A DNA stretch of 64,000 bases from the NCBI GenBank assembly GCA_963808725.1, contig CAWEGO010000002.1, positions 496,001 through 560,000 on the forward strand, read 5' to 3'. Made by a program: the position numbers and the translations under genes. Source of the stretch: JAHFUA01 sp963808725. Lineage in GTDB: Bacteria > Acidobacteriota > Terriglobia > Terriglobales > Acidobacteriaceae. The notes below the pieces were generated by a model. The model was not told the origin of the DNA. It worked only from the letters and a program-made list of their open reading frames with translations, and ran no database searches. Of the stretch, positions 34,601-43,585 are shown piece after piece (position 1 is the stretch's first letter; every line of letters begins with the position of its first letter).

Positions 34601-37376
34601 GCAGCCGACCAACGTCATTTTGTCGAATATCCCGAATCCGCCTATCGTCACCAATCCCAGTAATCTGGGGACCCCAGCGGTCAGCAATCCTGCGGTCAGC
34701 AACGCAACCGTGGCGGTTCCGCCCGGCGAGACGGTACAGGTCACGCTGCGCACCAGCCAGGGCAGTTTCACCCAGCCGCCTACGTCGGCCCAGTTAACCC
34801 AGTTGACGAACAACCTCACGCCGGTGGTTGTGTCGCATGCGGTCAACACGCAAAACCTGGGCACTCCCAACCAGCAGCCGCCGATCAGTTTGACCATCAC
34901 CACCAAGTCTTTGCCCAACGGCGCCACCAACGTCGCTTATAGCCAGCAGCTCACGGCCATCGGCGGCGTGGGCAACTACACCTGGTCGCTCTTCAGCGGC
35001 AGTTTGCCGACGGGCAATAATGTTACGCTCAGTTCCGGCGGACTGATCAGTGGCACGCCAACGGTCGCGGGTACCTTCAACTTTGTTGTGCAGGTAGCCG
35101 ACTCGGCTACGCCGACGCCGAATGTGGCGCAGCAGCCGTTGAGCATCACGGTGGTAGCTCCGCTGGCGTTCACGCCACCGGCCATCGAGACCGCGATTGA
35201 AAGCACGACGTTCGCGGAAAATCTTACGAACTACACCAGCGGAGGCTTAGCGCCGTACACTTACAGCATCAGCAGCGGATCGACAGCACCCTTCAGCTTG
35301 GTTGGCTCGACCATCAGTGGAACTCCTACATCTCCGACTACCGCCTCGTTCACGGTGCAGGTAACGGATTCTGAATCACCCGCGCAAACCGCGCAGCAGG
35401 CGATGAGCGTCCAGGTGGTCCCACCGCTCGCGTTCGCGCTTCCCGCAACTGCAATGGCGACTGCCGGTACGCTCTTCTCGGAAAGTCTTACTAGCTACAC
35501 CAGCGGCGGCCTACCGCCTTATACGTACGCGCTGTACAGCGGATCGACCGCGCCGTTCACCTTGGCCGGCTCGACCATTAGTGGCACCCCCACGGGTGCT
35601 GGCAGCGCCACCTTCACTATCCAAGTCACCGACAGCCTTAGCAATTCCCAGACCAGCGGGCAGACGATCACTATTGTCAATCCGGTGGTCATCACCAACA
35701 TCATCCCATCGAGCGCGGCCGCGGGCATCGGGCAAACGGTCACCATTCTCACCACTGGAGTTTCTGATCCGAGCCAGGCCACGGTTACGTTCACGAACGG
35801 AGGCACTTCGGACGGCGGACTCGTCTTCCTGTCGCCCTCTGCCGCCAACGTGCTCTATGTCCGCCTGCCTTCGGGCTTCCCCACCGGGACGGCCAGCGTT
35901 GTGGTTACAAACACTGGGACCGGCGTATCTTCGCCGTCGTTCCCACTACCGGTGAGCACGACACCAGGAACACCGGTGGCAAACTACGTTTACGGCCTGT
36001 CGACGGCGCCGGCCTCAGGGAACTCTTACTGCGGCTCCGGCCTAAGCGGCTCGCCCATAACGACCGCGACTCCCGGCGAGGGAATCGTGGTTTATGCCTA
36101 TGGACTCGACACCACGGGCGCCACAGTGTCTTTCAGTGATGGGGTAAACACGATAACAGCCGGTTCGTCGTGCGCGTACAGCAGCGGCCTAGGCATCGGG
36201 GCGGTGGTCACGGTTCCCTCGGGACTCAATGCCGGCACAATCAATGTGAGTATCGAAACCACGGTGAGTGGCGTTACCAGCGCGCTGAGCAATCCAATCA
36301 GCCTTACCCTGAACCCACCACTAACTCTGGCGCCTGCTTCACTGGCGGGTGGAAACGTGGGCGTTAGTTACCCGTCGCAGATGCTTGCGGCCCTGGTTAG
36401 CGGGGGGATACCTCCGTACGGCAACTGGACCTGGACGGCTGTGCCCATCTCTTCCCTGCCGCCCGGCTTGTCTCTCGACCCATCCGCCGGAACCATAACC
36501 GGTACGCCGACGACTGAGGGGACGTACACGTTTATCGTGACCGTGAGCGACTCTCTGGGGTCAACGGCGTCACAAACCTATTCGATCTCGATCGCGGCAG
36601 CCGGGGAGCCCCTCATCGCGGGCGCGCAGCAACCCTGGAACGCCGTGCTGGCGCCGCTGCCAACCGCGACGGTCGGCACGGCATACACTCCCTACACGTT
36701 CACCGTCACCGGCGGCACTCCGCCGTACGGCAACTGGTCCCAGGGGGACACACTGCCGGCCGGACTTATGTTCTCGAACGGAGTGCTCAGCGGCACTGCG
36801 ACTGGCGGTGGCTTTGCTTATCCCTACGACGCCACCAGCGCCAGTTGGTCGGTGACCCCGAGCGTCACCGGTGGCACCACGACCATCGCTCCCAACTGCC
36901 TGATGACGGTTAGCGTGACCGACTCTGAAAGTGAAAGCGATACGGCATACTTCCAGGTGGGGTCCACTCCGTCTTCGCCGTGTGCTGCGTTTAGTTACAA
37001 CGTTAACCTCGGAAATCCGGGCTCCGGAGTTTCGCCACGCACTTGGACTTTCCAGAACCTCAACAACAATCCGGGCATAACCGGAACTTTGAGCTTCAAT
37101 TACGAATATACGGGTCACCACTCGTTCTTCGAGGTTACGGCGGAGCTGCAGGTGTTCTCTGGATCAACTTCCAATGCCACCACACTCTACTCAGCCGGGC
37201 CGGAGGACTGCTGCACTACGCCTTCGGGGGGCTTCGATGTAACGGGTACGGGTTCGATCGCGGTCACGGCAGGCCAGCCGTTTGGCTTCATAGCCGGCGG
37301 TTCCAATTTTGACAGCGAGTCTTTCCTCGAGGGAACTGTGTACATCACGAACTTCTCGATTACACCGCAGCCTTAG
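31680..37376 (+). CDS. Giant secreted protein: sialidase-like propeller, NPAVS repeats, putative Ig and IPT domains
   Basis: A ~1,898-residue exported protein (ATG 31680; signal peptide ending TTCAWAQ). The N-terminal ~700 residues look like a BNR/sialidase beta-propeller, with Asp-box SLDGGATW near residue 100 and a related STNCGATW later. Residues ~824-923 are 19 pentapeptide units, 14 of them exactly NPAVS, and a short second block follows near 1000. Then come three putative Ig (He_PIG-like) domains with the GTP(T) turns (GLISGTPTVAG, ISGTPTSPTTAS, ISGTPTGAGSA), an IPT/TIG domain, and two more Ig-type domains with ITGTPTTEGTYTF. Surface adhesion or polymer binding is plausible but inferred. 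Confidence 0.88.
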   Translation: MKRWFVLMAVILPVLTTCAWAQSPAPGPNVNMVSGTSWTTGDPFLQRQNEPSVAVSTRNTSHLLAGDNDYRSVDFEELFEPQMSGEPTPDAWLGVFKSLDGGATWASTLLPGFPADSTKGAAPGQTTASPLFGLAAAADPIVRAGTNGMFYYGGIAFNRNSNVGKVFVARFIDNNNKENGNPTNLETPGLFTAISPTDPIRYLGTTVVQSGSATQFLDKPWLAVDVPRGSATCSISYTNPDGTTGTQTIPASNIYMSFSDFVNNDTESSILFTRSTNCGATWSSPIALSGLGVNQGSVVVVAPPIPGTESVLPPIIYVAWRQFGSGSTPSAIMMAVSINGGVSFVKAFAAHTFPLSCNTTPTGTGCPFDQGITDTSFRTNAYPALAADTTARTYLAWTQRQADGDARIVLQVGLLGVSPPPSFSAPALVDNGYVYDDYGNPLTNLSGRGHQVMPSLTFNAGKLMMIYYDLRQDHTIGQFTELANLTGYSETREFEGELVGDPNNAAVFNFWIQDTDPPLTVRRHTIDVQGAQATPLAATNLSAPAFSAFRIAHYQFGINPYDGSNVAEQLQVNPPNLPMFQTGTVPFMGDYIDVAGAPPFVMTSGKWHFNTGTAAGLPVFQAVWTDNRNVVPPANGNWADYTPPYSASNPTGTHNSVFDPTKTVLACNPGFVAMRNQDIYTSRIAPGLVVLVPGNQKTLGTIPNSSTLLQRAFSVVVQNTTTSQLSFRLTIANQPLLANGSVDPLGQATFVQVPATPTVTTEDVTVAALSSASRMVFVKSQNPTASVTVNVQQITQPGGTVVSGGLTSTTVINPDPTTPALINPDENPAVSNPAVSNAEVYNPAVSNPAVSNPAVSNPAVSNLDVLNPAVSNPAVSNPAVSNPAVSNQAVSAALNPAVSNATISNPAVSNPAVSNPAVSNTAVADVSYQLTNNGNTTATYSIQLFGSNPSNLLLQLILNKVYYLNEANGCELAQQPTNVILSNIPNPPIVTNPSNLGTPAVSNPAVSNATVAVPPGETVQVTLRTSQGSFTQPPTSAQLTQLTNNLTPVVVSHAVNTQNLGTPNQQPPISLTITTKSLPNGATNVAYSQQLTAIGGVGNYTWSLFSGSLPTGNNVTLSSGGLISGTPTVAGTFNFVVQVADSATPTPNVAQQPLSITVVAPLAFTPPAIETAIESTTFAENLTNYTSGGLAPYTYSISSGSTAPFSLVGSTISGTPTSPTTASFTVQVTDSESPAQTAQQAMSVQVVPPLAFALPATAMATAGTLFSESLTSYTSGGLPPYTYALYSGSTAPFTLAGSTISGTPTGAGSATFTIQVTDSLSNSQTSGQTITIVNPVVITNIIPSSAAAGIGQTVTILTTGVSDPSQATVTFTNGGTSDGGLVFLSPSAANVLYVRLPSGFPTGTASVVVTNTGTGVSSPSFPLPVSTTPGTPVANYVYGLSTAPASGNSYCGSGLSGSPITTATPGEGIVVYAYGLDTTGATVSFSDGVNTITAGSSCAYSSGLGIGAVVTVPSGLNAGTINVSIETTVSGVTSALSNPISLTLNPPLTLAPASLAGGNVGVSYPSQMLAALVSGGIPPYGNWTWTAVPISSLPPGLSLDPSAGTITGTPTTEGTYTFIVTVSDSLGSTASQTYSISIAAAGEPLIAGAQQPWNAVLAPLPTATVGTAYTPYTFTVTGGTPPYGNWSQGDTLPAGLMFSNGVLSGTATGGGFAYPYDATSASWSVTPSVTGGTTTIAPNCLMTVSVTDSESESDTAYFQVGSTPSSPCAAFSYNVNLGNPGSGVSPRTWTFQNLNNNPGITGTLSFNYEYTGHHSFFEVTAELQVFSGSTSNATTLYSAGPEDCCTTPSGGFDVTGTGSIAVTAGQPFGFIAGGSNFDSESFLEGTVYITNFSITPQP

Positions 37377-37415
37377 CGAGCGGCGTCCCTTTAGTGGAAG
37401 CTGGAACCAGGGCCT

Positions 37416-40295
37416 CTAGTGGGAATTTACCCGGCGCCGGGCATCGCTCAACAGCGGTCCGACGCCTTTTTCCTGGTAGCTGATGAAGGTCTTATAGGAC
37501 TCGGCCGCGGCAGGGCTCTTCAGCCCTTCCTGGGCGCGGCCGAGATAGTAGTAAAGCGGAGGAATAACGCGGAAGGTGGGAACGTCGTCGAGAAACTCGG
37601 CGCTGGCTTCGCCCTTGCGCCGCAGGCAAAGCTCGAACTCCGAGTCGGCTTCGGTGAACATGCCGGCATCGAGATAGGCGCGGCCAAGCTCGTAGTGTCC
37701 CAGCCAGGTATCGTAAATTTTCTGCGCGGTTTGAAGTAACAGGATGGCCTGCCGCGGGTCCTTACGCTTCAGAACGGTTTCCGCTTCCAGCAGCTTGCCG
37801 TACATCTGCGGCTCGGGTTCGATGCGCAAGGAAAACTGGGAAGCGATCTGGGCTGCCTTGGCGACTTGCCCCGTTTCCAGGTAAATCTGCCCGGCCGAGT
37901 ACAAAACGCTTTCTTGCTTATCGAGAGCCATCGCCTTTTCGGCGGCGCCCTGGGCGAGAGCGGCGTGGCCGGCAAGCAGGTGGGCTTGTGCCAGGACGAT
38001 GTACTTCATAGCGGCGCTGTCGTTGTCCTTGGCGTCGAGATCAGCGGCGACGCCTCTTTCCAGCAGAGGCACAGCATTATCGGCGCGCCCACGAAAGAGC
38101 GCGATGTCGGCCAGGCCCATTGACGCCACCGACGCGCCCTGCGCATTTGCCGCTTCCAGCTTGTGGTAGGTCTCTTCGGCCTGCGCCACCTGCCCGGACC
38201 CCATCTGCGCCATAGCCAGCGCGTTCAATGCCTGCAGAAACGAGGGGTTCTGTCCGAGTACGGTCCGGGCTTCTTTTTCGCCGGCTGCGAAATCACCGTC
38301 GTAGATCTCGTACAAGGCAAGGTTGTAGCGCCGCAGCAGGTTCTTGGGCGAGATTTCCACCGAATGCTTGCCTTCCTGCACCGCCTTCTGCGTATCCCGC
38401 ATGTAGAAGTAGGCGAGCGCAAGATTGGCATAGCCGGCAGAATCCGCAGGATACTGTTTGACCAGCGTGCTGAGCTCCTCGACGGCTTTCTGCGGTTCCC
38501 GCACCGTCACGTAGTAGCCGCCCCGGGTGCGGTACTTCTCGCGCTCGCTCATGCGCCCGATCAGGGACATCGCGGACTGATAGTATCTCTCGGCATCGCT
38601 GCGCCGTCCCGTGCTGATGCTGATCGACGCCAGCCCGGCATAGGCGCGGCCCATATTGGGGTCGAGCTGGATTGCCTTCTGATAATGCTGGGTGGCCTCC
38701 GCCCAGTTCCCCGCCCACTGCAGATCCTGCGCCAGCGCGTACTCGTGCGCCGCCGGCAGCGAATCGGACGTGAAGGTCTCGGCCTGCACCTTCTGCGCCG
38801 ATTCCGGCGTCTTGTCTCCCAGCGAGTTCCGAATCTCGGCCGCCAGCCCGCCCACCGCCTTCAAGACCGCGTCCTTACTAGCCACCTTGGCCTGCTGCGA
38901 CGAAATGACCTTCCCCGTGACCGCGTCTTCGGCCCTGGACTGCAGCCTGTAACCGCTGCCATCGGCGGAGATCGAACCCGTGATTATGACGTTGATGCCT
39001 TCCCGAACGGCGATCAGGCGCGCCGCAGCTTCGTCCAGCGCGGTCGAGCCCGGCTTCAGTTGCGCGGCGATCTTGTGCGCCTGGCCGCGGCTGTAGGAAT
39101 TGATGAAGGAAGCGCCCTCCAGGGCCAGGCCAAAAGCCGGTTCCAGCGTATTGTCGAAGACGGCGTCCGACGTCTTGTTGTCGAAATCCGCGACCAGCAC
39201 CGACAGCGGCCCTTGCGGCGCCTTCACGGTGCTACGTCCGCGCATAAAGAACCATCCTAGAGCGCCGGCGAGAACCAGCACGACCACCGCGGCCGCTCCT
39301 ATCCACAAGGAGCGCCTGGGCAAGGGGCGCCTGGGCTTAGGGGCTGCGGTCATGACGACCGAGCCGCTGGTTCCGCGGCCCTGGAATGCAGCCAGGTCAT
39401 CCAGGATCTGCTGGGCGAGCTGATAACGCTCGGCGGGATCGCGCTCCAGACATTTGCCCACGATGGCGCTGAGCGGCTGGGGCACGCTGTTCTCCACGTC
39501 GGAGAGCGGAACCGCCCGGTCCTGCGTCCGCTTCAGCAGGCTGGCGAGCGCGCTATCCGCCTTGTGCGGCACGTTGCCGGAGAGCAGCTCGTAGAAGATG
39601 AGGCCGACGGTGTAGAGATCGGAACGCAGATCGACCGGCTGGGCCAGGGCCTGCTCCGGCGACATGTATTCCATGGTTCCGACCATCATGCCGGTCTGGG
39701 TCATGCCCTCGCCGCCCACCGTGCGCGCCAGGCCAAAATCCATCACCACAATGCGCCCATGCGGATCGCGCATGATGTTGCCGGGCTTCAGATCGCGGTG
39801 GATGACGCCTTCGGCGTGCGCGGCCTGTAATCCGGAGAGGAACTGCTCGGCGATTGCAATTGCCTCCGGCACCGGGAGCTTGCCCTGCGCGCGCAGCAGC
39901 GACCGCAGGTCCTGCCCCTCGATGTACTCCATGGTGATGAACTTAAGGCCGTCGGCTTCGCCCAGGTCGTAGATGCGGATGACATTCCGATGCGTGACCT
40001 GGCGCGCCAGCACCAGTTCCTGCTTGAAGCGCTGGAGAATCGCAGGATTGCCCGCCAGATCGGGGCGAATGAGCTTCAGGGCGATCAACCGGTCCACCGC
40101 GGTGTCCCTGGCCTTGTACACCGCGCCCATGCCGCCCTCGCCCAACATTTCAAGGATCTCGTAGCGGCCGCCCAGCACAGCGCCGGGCTGCAACCCGCTC
40201 GCCGGCGCGGCGTACTGCCCGCTACCGGTCTTGACCCCGCCAAAGCCGGAGCTCGTGACCGACGCGCCCAGCGCCCTTGTCTCGTCGTCTCCCAT
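37416..40295 (-). CDS. Serine/threonine protein kinase with transmembrane segment and TPR domain, copy 1
   Basis: A ~959-residue receptor-type Hanks kinase. Gly loop GEGGMGAVYKA, catalytic VIHRDLKPGN, DFG in VVMDFGLART and APE-like GTMEYMSPEQA are intact. A membrane helix (IGAAAVVVLVLAGALGWFFM) near residue 345 is followed by a periplasmic part: an adenylate-cyclase-like VLVADFDNKTSDAVFDNTLE segment and many TPR repeats (for example WAEATQHYQKAIQLDPNMGR). ATG 40295 was chosen over one 8 codons upstream. It likely phosphorylates targets in response to a periplasmic signal. A second copy lies at 60987. Confidence 0.93.
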   Translation of the reverse strand: MGDDETRALGASVTSSGFGGVKTGSGQYAAPASGLQPGAVLGGRYEILEMLGEGGMGAVYKARDTAVDRLIALKLIRPDLAGNPAILQRFKQELVLARQVTHRNVIRIYDLGEADGLKFITMEYIEGQDLRSLLRAQGKLPVPEAIAIAEQFLSGLQAAHAEGVIHRDLKPGNIMRDPHGRIVVMDFGLARTVGGEGMTQTGMMVGTMEYMSPEQALAQPVDLRSDLYTVGLIFYELLSGNVPHKADSALASLLKRTQDRAVPLSDVENSVPQPLSAIVGKCLERDPAERYQLAQQILDDLAAFQGRGTSGSVVMTAAPKPRRPLPRRSLWIGAAAVVVLVLAGALGWFFMRGRSTVKAPQGPLSVLVADFDNKTSDAVFDNTLEPAFGLALEGASFINSYSRGQAHKIAAQLKPGSTALDEAAARLIAVREGINVIITGSISADGSGYRLQSRAEDAVTGKVISSQQAKVASKDAVLKAVGGLAAEIRNSLGDKTPESAQKVQAETFTSDSLPAAHEYALAQDLQWAGNWAEATQHYQKAIQLDPNMGRAYAGLASISISTGRRSDAERYYQSAMSLIGRMSEREKYRTRGGYYVTVREPQKAVEELSTLVKQYPADSAGYANLALAYFYMRDTQKAVQEGKHSVEISPKNLLRRYNLALYEIYDGDFAAGEKEARTVLGQNPSFLQALNALAMAQMGSGQVAQAEETYHKLEAANAQGASVASMGLADIALFRGRADNAVPLLERGVAADLDAKDNDSAAMKYIVLAQAHLLAGHAALAQGAAEKAMALDKQESVLYSAGQIYLETGQVAKAAQIASQFSLRIEPEPQMYGKLLEAETVLKRKDPRQAILLLQTAQKIYDTWLGHYELGRAYLDAGMFTEADSEFELCLRRKGEASAEFLDDVPTFRVIPPLYYYLGRAQEGLKSPAAAESYKTFISYQEKGVGPLLSDARRRVNSH

Positions 40296-40376
40296 GATCA
40301 CCCGTCCCCGCGCACGCACAAGCCTGGAGGGTCGCTGCCCACAGAGTACCCTGAGTATACAAGGATCGGTCGTGAT

Positions 40377-41105
40377 TTATCGGGTGGAGTTTCTGGTCAT
40401 GCGCAGCGACTTGGGGTCAGACAAATTCTTCGGCGAGTGCTTGCGCAGGGTAGCGACCATCTCTTCCCCCGCGGGCGGGACTGCGATTTTGCCGCTGACG
40501 ATCACGCGCGCACTCAACTCGCGCCCGTAGAGCTTGCGGTTGGCGCTGTTGTCCGGACGCAAGGTGGAGCCCTCCAGCGAGATGCCCGCGAACAATCCGC
40601 GAGCCCGCGAGTAGGAAAGGATCTCCGCCCGCATCATCGCGTCGGTGGCGGCGGTGGCATCGCGGCCTTTGGGCCCCGCAGCCGCGGTAGCATCGGCGCC
40701 GAGCTGCACTTTGCTCTTGAGCAGCGAGCCCACGCCCTGGGGATTCATCACCAGCAGCACGAAATCGGTCTCTTCTCCGCCTAGCTGGAACCCGATATTG
40801 GCGCCTTCCAAAGCGTACAGCGCCGGCGCGCTCCACGGCCCGGTGAAGTGCGGGCCAGTGCGGCACGACATGGCGCCGCGTCCGAAGCTTCCACCCACCC
40901 CGATGGCGAACTTCTTGGTCCCGGGGACGACCACCACGCACTCGGCCTTGTTGAGCAGGTCGGGCGGGATGTTCTCGGGAATGTCGAGGACCTCTTGCAG
41001 AACTTCGCCAGAGGCACGCACGCGCTCCTCTTCTCTTTTGTCCCCGGCAAACAAGGCAGACGAAAACAGGAGCAAAGCAACGCCAAGGGGAACGATGCGA
41101 GTCAT
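40377..41105 (-). CDS. Secreted SYLF (YSC84) domain protein, copy 2
   Basis: A 242-residue paralogue of the 17984 protein. The signal peptide (GVALLLFSSALFAG) precedes the SYLF domain with LLNKAECVVVVPGTKKFAIG, FGRGAMSCRTGPHF, IGFQLGGEETDFVLLVMNP and SYSRARGLFAGISLEGSTL. It ends with a basic tail (NLSDPKSLRMTRNSTR). ATG 41105. Kinase-TPR and Gly-rich genes flank it, without a clear operon. Confidence 0.88.
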   Translation of the reverse strand: MTRIVPLGVALLLFSSALFAGDKREEERVRASGEVLQEVLDIPENIPPDLLNKAECVVVVPGTKKFAIGVGGSFGRGAMSCRTGPHFTGPWSAPALYALEGANIGFQLGGEETDFVLLVMNPQGVGSLLKSKVQLGADATAAAGPKGRDATAATDAMMRAEILSYSRARGLFAGISLEGSTLRPDNSANRKLYGRELSARVIVSGKIAVPPAGEEMVATLRKHSPKNLSDPKSLRMTRNSTR

Positions 41106-41215
41106 GCGCACATGGTACGAGTACCCGCGAGCGGTCGCAAGTCGCGAACGTGCCGGCTGGCTACTCCCAGAAGCCGCAGCCCGGCGCGAGCTCCTCCTGC
41201 TGCTACGGCAATTCA

Positions 41216-42490
41216 CTATTTTCGCTCAGCTTGAACGAGGCTAGGATTGCTGGCGGTAGAGCCGCTTGTGATACCTGCGCTATTTAGCGCCGGCTCCGCC
41301 ACATCCCCATTTGTCGGACTCGTACTCGGCACGCTTTCACTCGGTTGTGATTCGGGGGTGCTTGGAGCCGAGTTGGTTCCCGTCGAATTGTCTATCGAGG
41401 ACCCGCTCGGTGCCTGCGCACTGCCATACATGTCGCCGTAGTCGTAAGCCGGGTACGCGCTGGAGTAAGGCCATGCCCAGTATGGGTCATACCAGTAGGG
41501 CGACCAGTAACCGGGCCATCCCCACCAGCCATCCCATCCCCAACCGAGCCCAAAACCCCATCCCCAGCCGAGGCCCCATCCCAATCCCCAACCTGGACCC
41601 CACCAGCCGCCACCCCACCCCCAGCCGCCGCCGCGCCCGCCCCAACCGCCCCAGCCGTTTCCGCGCCAACCCAAGTTAGAACCGAAGCCGGTACCGCCGA
41701 AGGAATGGCCGAAAGTGCCGCCTCCCAATAAGCTCGAGCGCGTAGCTGTAGTGTTGCCGAACCTGGAATCCATGAAAGCCGAGTTCAATCCACTGCGACC
41801 GAAGCCCGCACTGGTGAACGCCGAGTTGCCATTCCCGATTCGCGAACTAGTGGAGGTCGAGGTGCCGAGCCGCGCACTCGCCGGCGTTGAGGCGCGGGAC
41901 GGTGAAACCACCGAAGCGCTCCCCCGCGGATTCGTTGCCGCCGCTGTCGCGTTGTGATTCGAGCCCGGGCTCAGGCTTGGTGCGTGCGCGTTCGCCGCCG
42001 CCCTTCCCGACGACCCGAACGAATGCCAGCCGGGTGCGGTGTTCGCCCGGTTGAGCGCTGCCGACGCTGGAGAGCCGCCGGCACGAGCCGTGTTGCCGCC
42101 TCCGCCCAGACGCCCAAAGTAGGGCGAAGCCATGCCCGCCCTGCCTCCGCCCAGCCGATTTCCGCCGGACAGCCCCCGGCTATTCCCGGATGCGAAACCG
42201 TTGGCCGAACCACGCCCGTATCCACCCATCCTGCCGTACGAGCTTCCGCCCATTCCCCGCGCACCGCCGTAACCGCCGCCATAAGCGCGACCTCCACCCC
42301 CGCCTGAGAAGTATCCACCGCCTCCGCCGTGGAACCCTCCTCCTCCTCCAAACCCTCCGCCGTGAAACCCGCCGCCGCCGCCCCCGTGGCCCCCACCCCC
42401 ACCCCGCTGCGCCGCCGCAGGGTTCGGCACGCAAACCAGTACGAGAGCCGCCATTCCGCCAACGATCTTCACCACAGTGGATTTCTTCAT
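41216..42490 (-). CDS. Glycine-rich secreted protein
   Basis: ATG 42490 with GGAGG upstream gives a signal peptide ending NPAAAQ. The ~399-residue mature protein is extremely rich in Gly, Ser, Ala and Trp, with GGGGG and later GWGWG runs (residues ~285-345), a Tyr/Pro-rich WSPYWYDPYWAWPYSSAY block, and a Ser/Thr/Pro-rich tail. No folded domain is visible; a structural, adhesive or matrix role is plausible but inferred. The DNA has matching simple-sequence character on the other strand. Confidence 0.8.
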   Translation of the reverse strand: MKKSTVVKIVGGMAALVLVCVPNPAAAQRGGGGGHGGGGGGFHGGGFGGGGGFHGGGGGYFSGGGGGRAYGGGYGGARGMGGSSYGRMGGYGRGSANGFASGNSRGLSGGNRLGGGRAGMASPYFGRLGGGGNTARAGGSPASAALNRANTAPGWHSFGSSGRAAANAHAPSLSPGSNHNATAAATNPRGSASVVSPSRASTPASARLGTSTSTSSRIGNGNSAFTSAGFGRSGLNSAFMDSRFGNTTATRSSLLGGGTFGHSFGGTGFGSNLGWRGNGWGGWGGRGGGWGWGGGWWGPGWGLGWGLGWGWGFGLGWGWDGWWGWPGYWSPYWYDPYWAWPYSSAYPAYDYGDMYGSAQAPSGSSIDNSTGTNSAPSTPESQPSESVPSTSPTNGDVAEPALNSAGITSGSTASNPSLVQAERK

Positions 42491-42879
42491 GGCCCGTTCC
42501 CTCCAGCCATCGATGACGGGGAGCCGGAAACGCATCCGCGAGGCCACCTTCAATGCGAGACACAACCCGAGTTGTTAGATTCCCGGTGCGACAATTAGGT
42601 TGCGCCGCACTACCGAATGCCTCGAATTCAGATCGTTTTCTATCCCCCGGGGGCCATCCGCGGACCGCTTCGCCTGAGGTACAACCGTGATCCTCGACTG
42701 GCCCCAATGGGTGCCGCAAGGACGCACCCTGGTGACGCTACGAATCGTTACGAAGTGCATCTTGTGGGGCTCGGGTTCTGCCCGAGGATGAACCAAAAAC
42801 GCCCGTCAGCGCCGAGCTTCTGTTACTTCGCACTCTCTCCTGGCATCTTAAGTGCAACACCCCGGAGCATAATCGGACC
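42491..42879. other. Divergent spacer between Gly-rich and CPBP-like genes
   Basis: 389 bp without a gene that I can support. CATAAT at 42868-42873 could be the -10 of the downstream gene, but no good -35 is present. Confidence 0.35.
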
Positions 42880-43585
42880 ATGAGTACTGCCTTCAATCCA
42901 TCCGCGGGCGGGGTATCGAAACTTTCAGCATCTCCGGAGACGATCACGCCCCACGCGGCCGGCGATCGCAGGCCGCTCTGGGAGCTGGTTGTCGGCTATG
43001 GCTTCCTCCTTTTGGCGCTGTGGAGCGAAGGCGATCTCCGCTGGGTCTGGGCCGTCGCCCTCGTCTTGTGGATGCTGGGCGTCACCCTGTATCACCGGCC
43101 CGCGCTGAAGGAATTAGGGCTCGCTAGAGCAGGATTTTTGGGCTCGCTATGGATCGTGGGCGCGGCCGTGGTGGCCGGCGCGGCAATGCTCTTCGGCGGG
43201 CACCTGGCCGGCACGCTGCATCGTTACGCGCTAAACCGTTCGCTGCTAGCGGTCGCCACCGGATACCTGGTCTGGACCTTCGAGCAGCAGTTCATGCTGC
43301 AGTCGTTCTTTTTCCTGCGGCTGGAGCGGCTGCTGGGCAGCCGCAAAGCGGTGTGGGCCGCGGCCGGACTGTTTGCCCTCGCCCACGTTCCGAACCCCGT
43401 GCTGGTTCCCGCGACTTGGGCCGCCGGGCTGGCCTTCTGCGAGCTGTTCCGAACGTCATCACAACATCTACACGCTGGCCATCGCGCAAGCCATCCTGGG
43501 AATGAGCCTGGCGGCGGCGCTGCCCGATGCTTGGCACCATCACATGCACGTGGGCATCGGATACCTAAACTGGATCGCGCGCTAA
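42880..43585 (+). CDS. CPBP-family-like membrane protein (frame-disrupted)
   Basis: ATG 42880 starts a ~235-residue multi-pass protein with CPBP-like topology. Motif 1 is FEQQFMLQSFFFLRLERLL, carrying Gln for the second Glu; LFALAHVPNPVLVPATWAAG is motif 2. The frame runs off after CELF; the next frame continues HHNIYTLAIAQAILGMSLAA and HHHMHVGIGYLNWIAR to 43585. Removing one C from the doublet near 43450 restores it. The EQQ variant resembles CPBP relatives in Myxococcus carotenoid and related systems. Confidence 0.7.

Noticed and set aside
37419..39260. Long plus-strand open frames antisense to the kinase gene
   Set aside because: Shadow frames of the kinase-TPR coding sequence; composition and lack of starts argue against genes.
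18766..41146. 13-nt identity between the spacer after SYLF copy 1 (GCGACTTGCGACC) and that before SYLF copy 2 (its complement)
   Set aside because: Short, low-complexity and possible by chance; no wider similarity.
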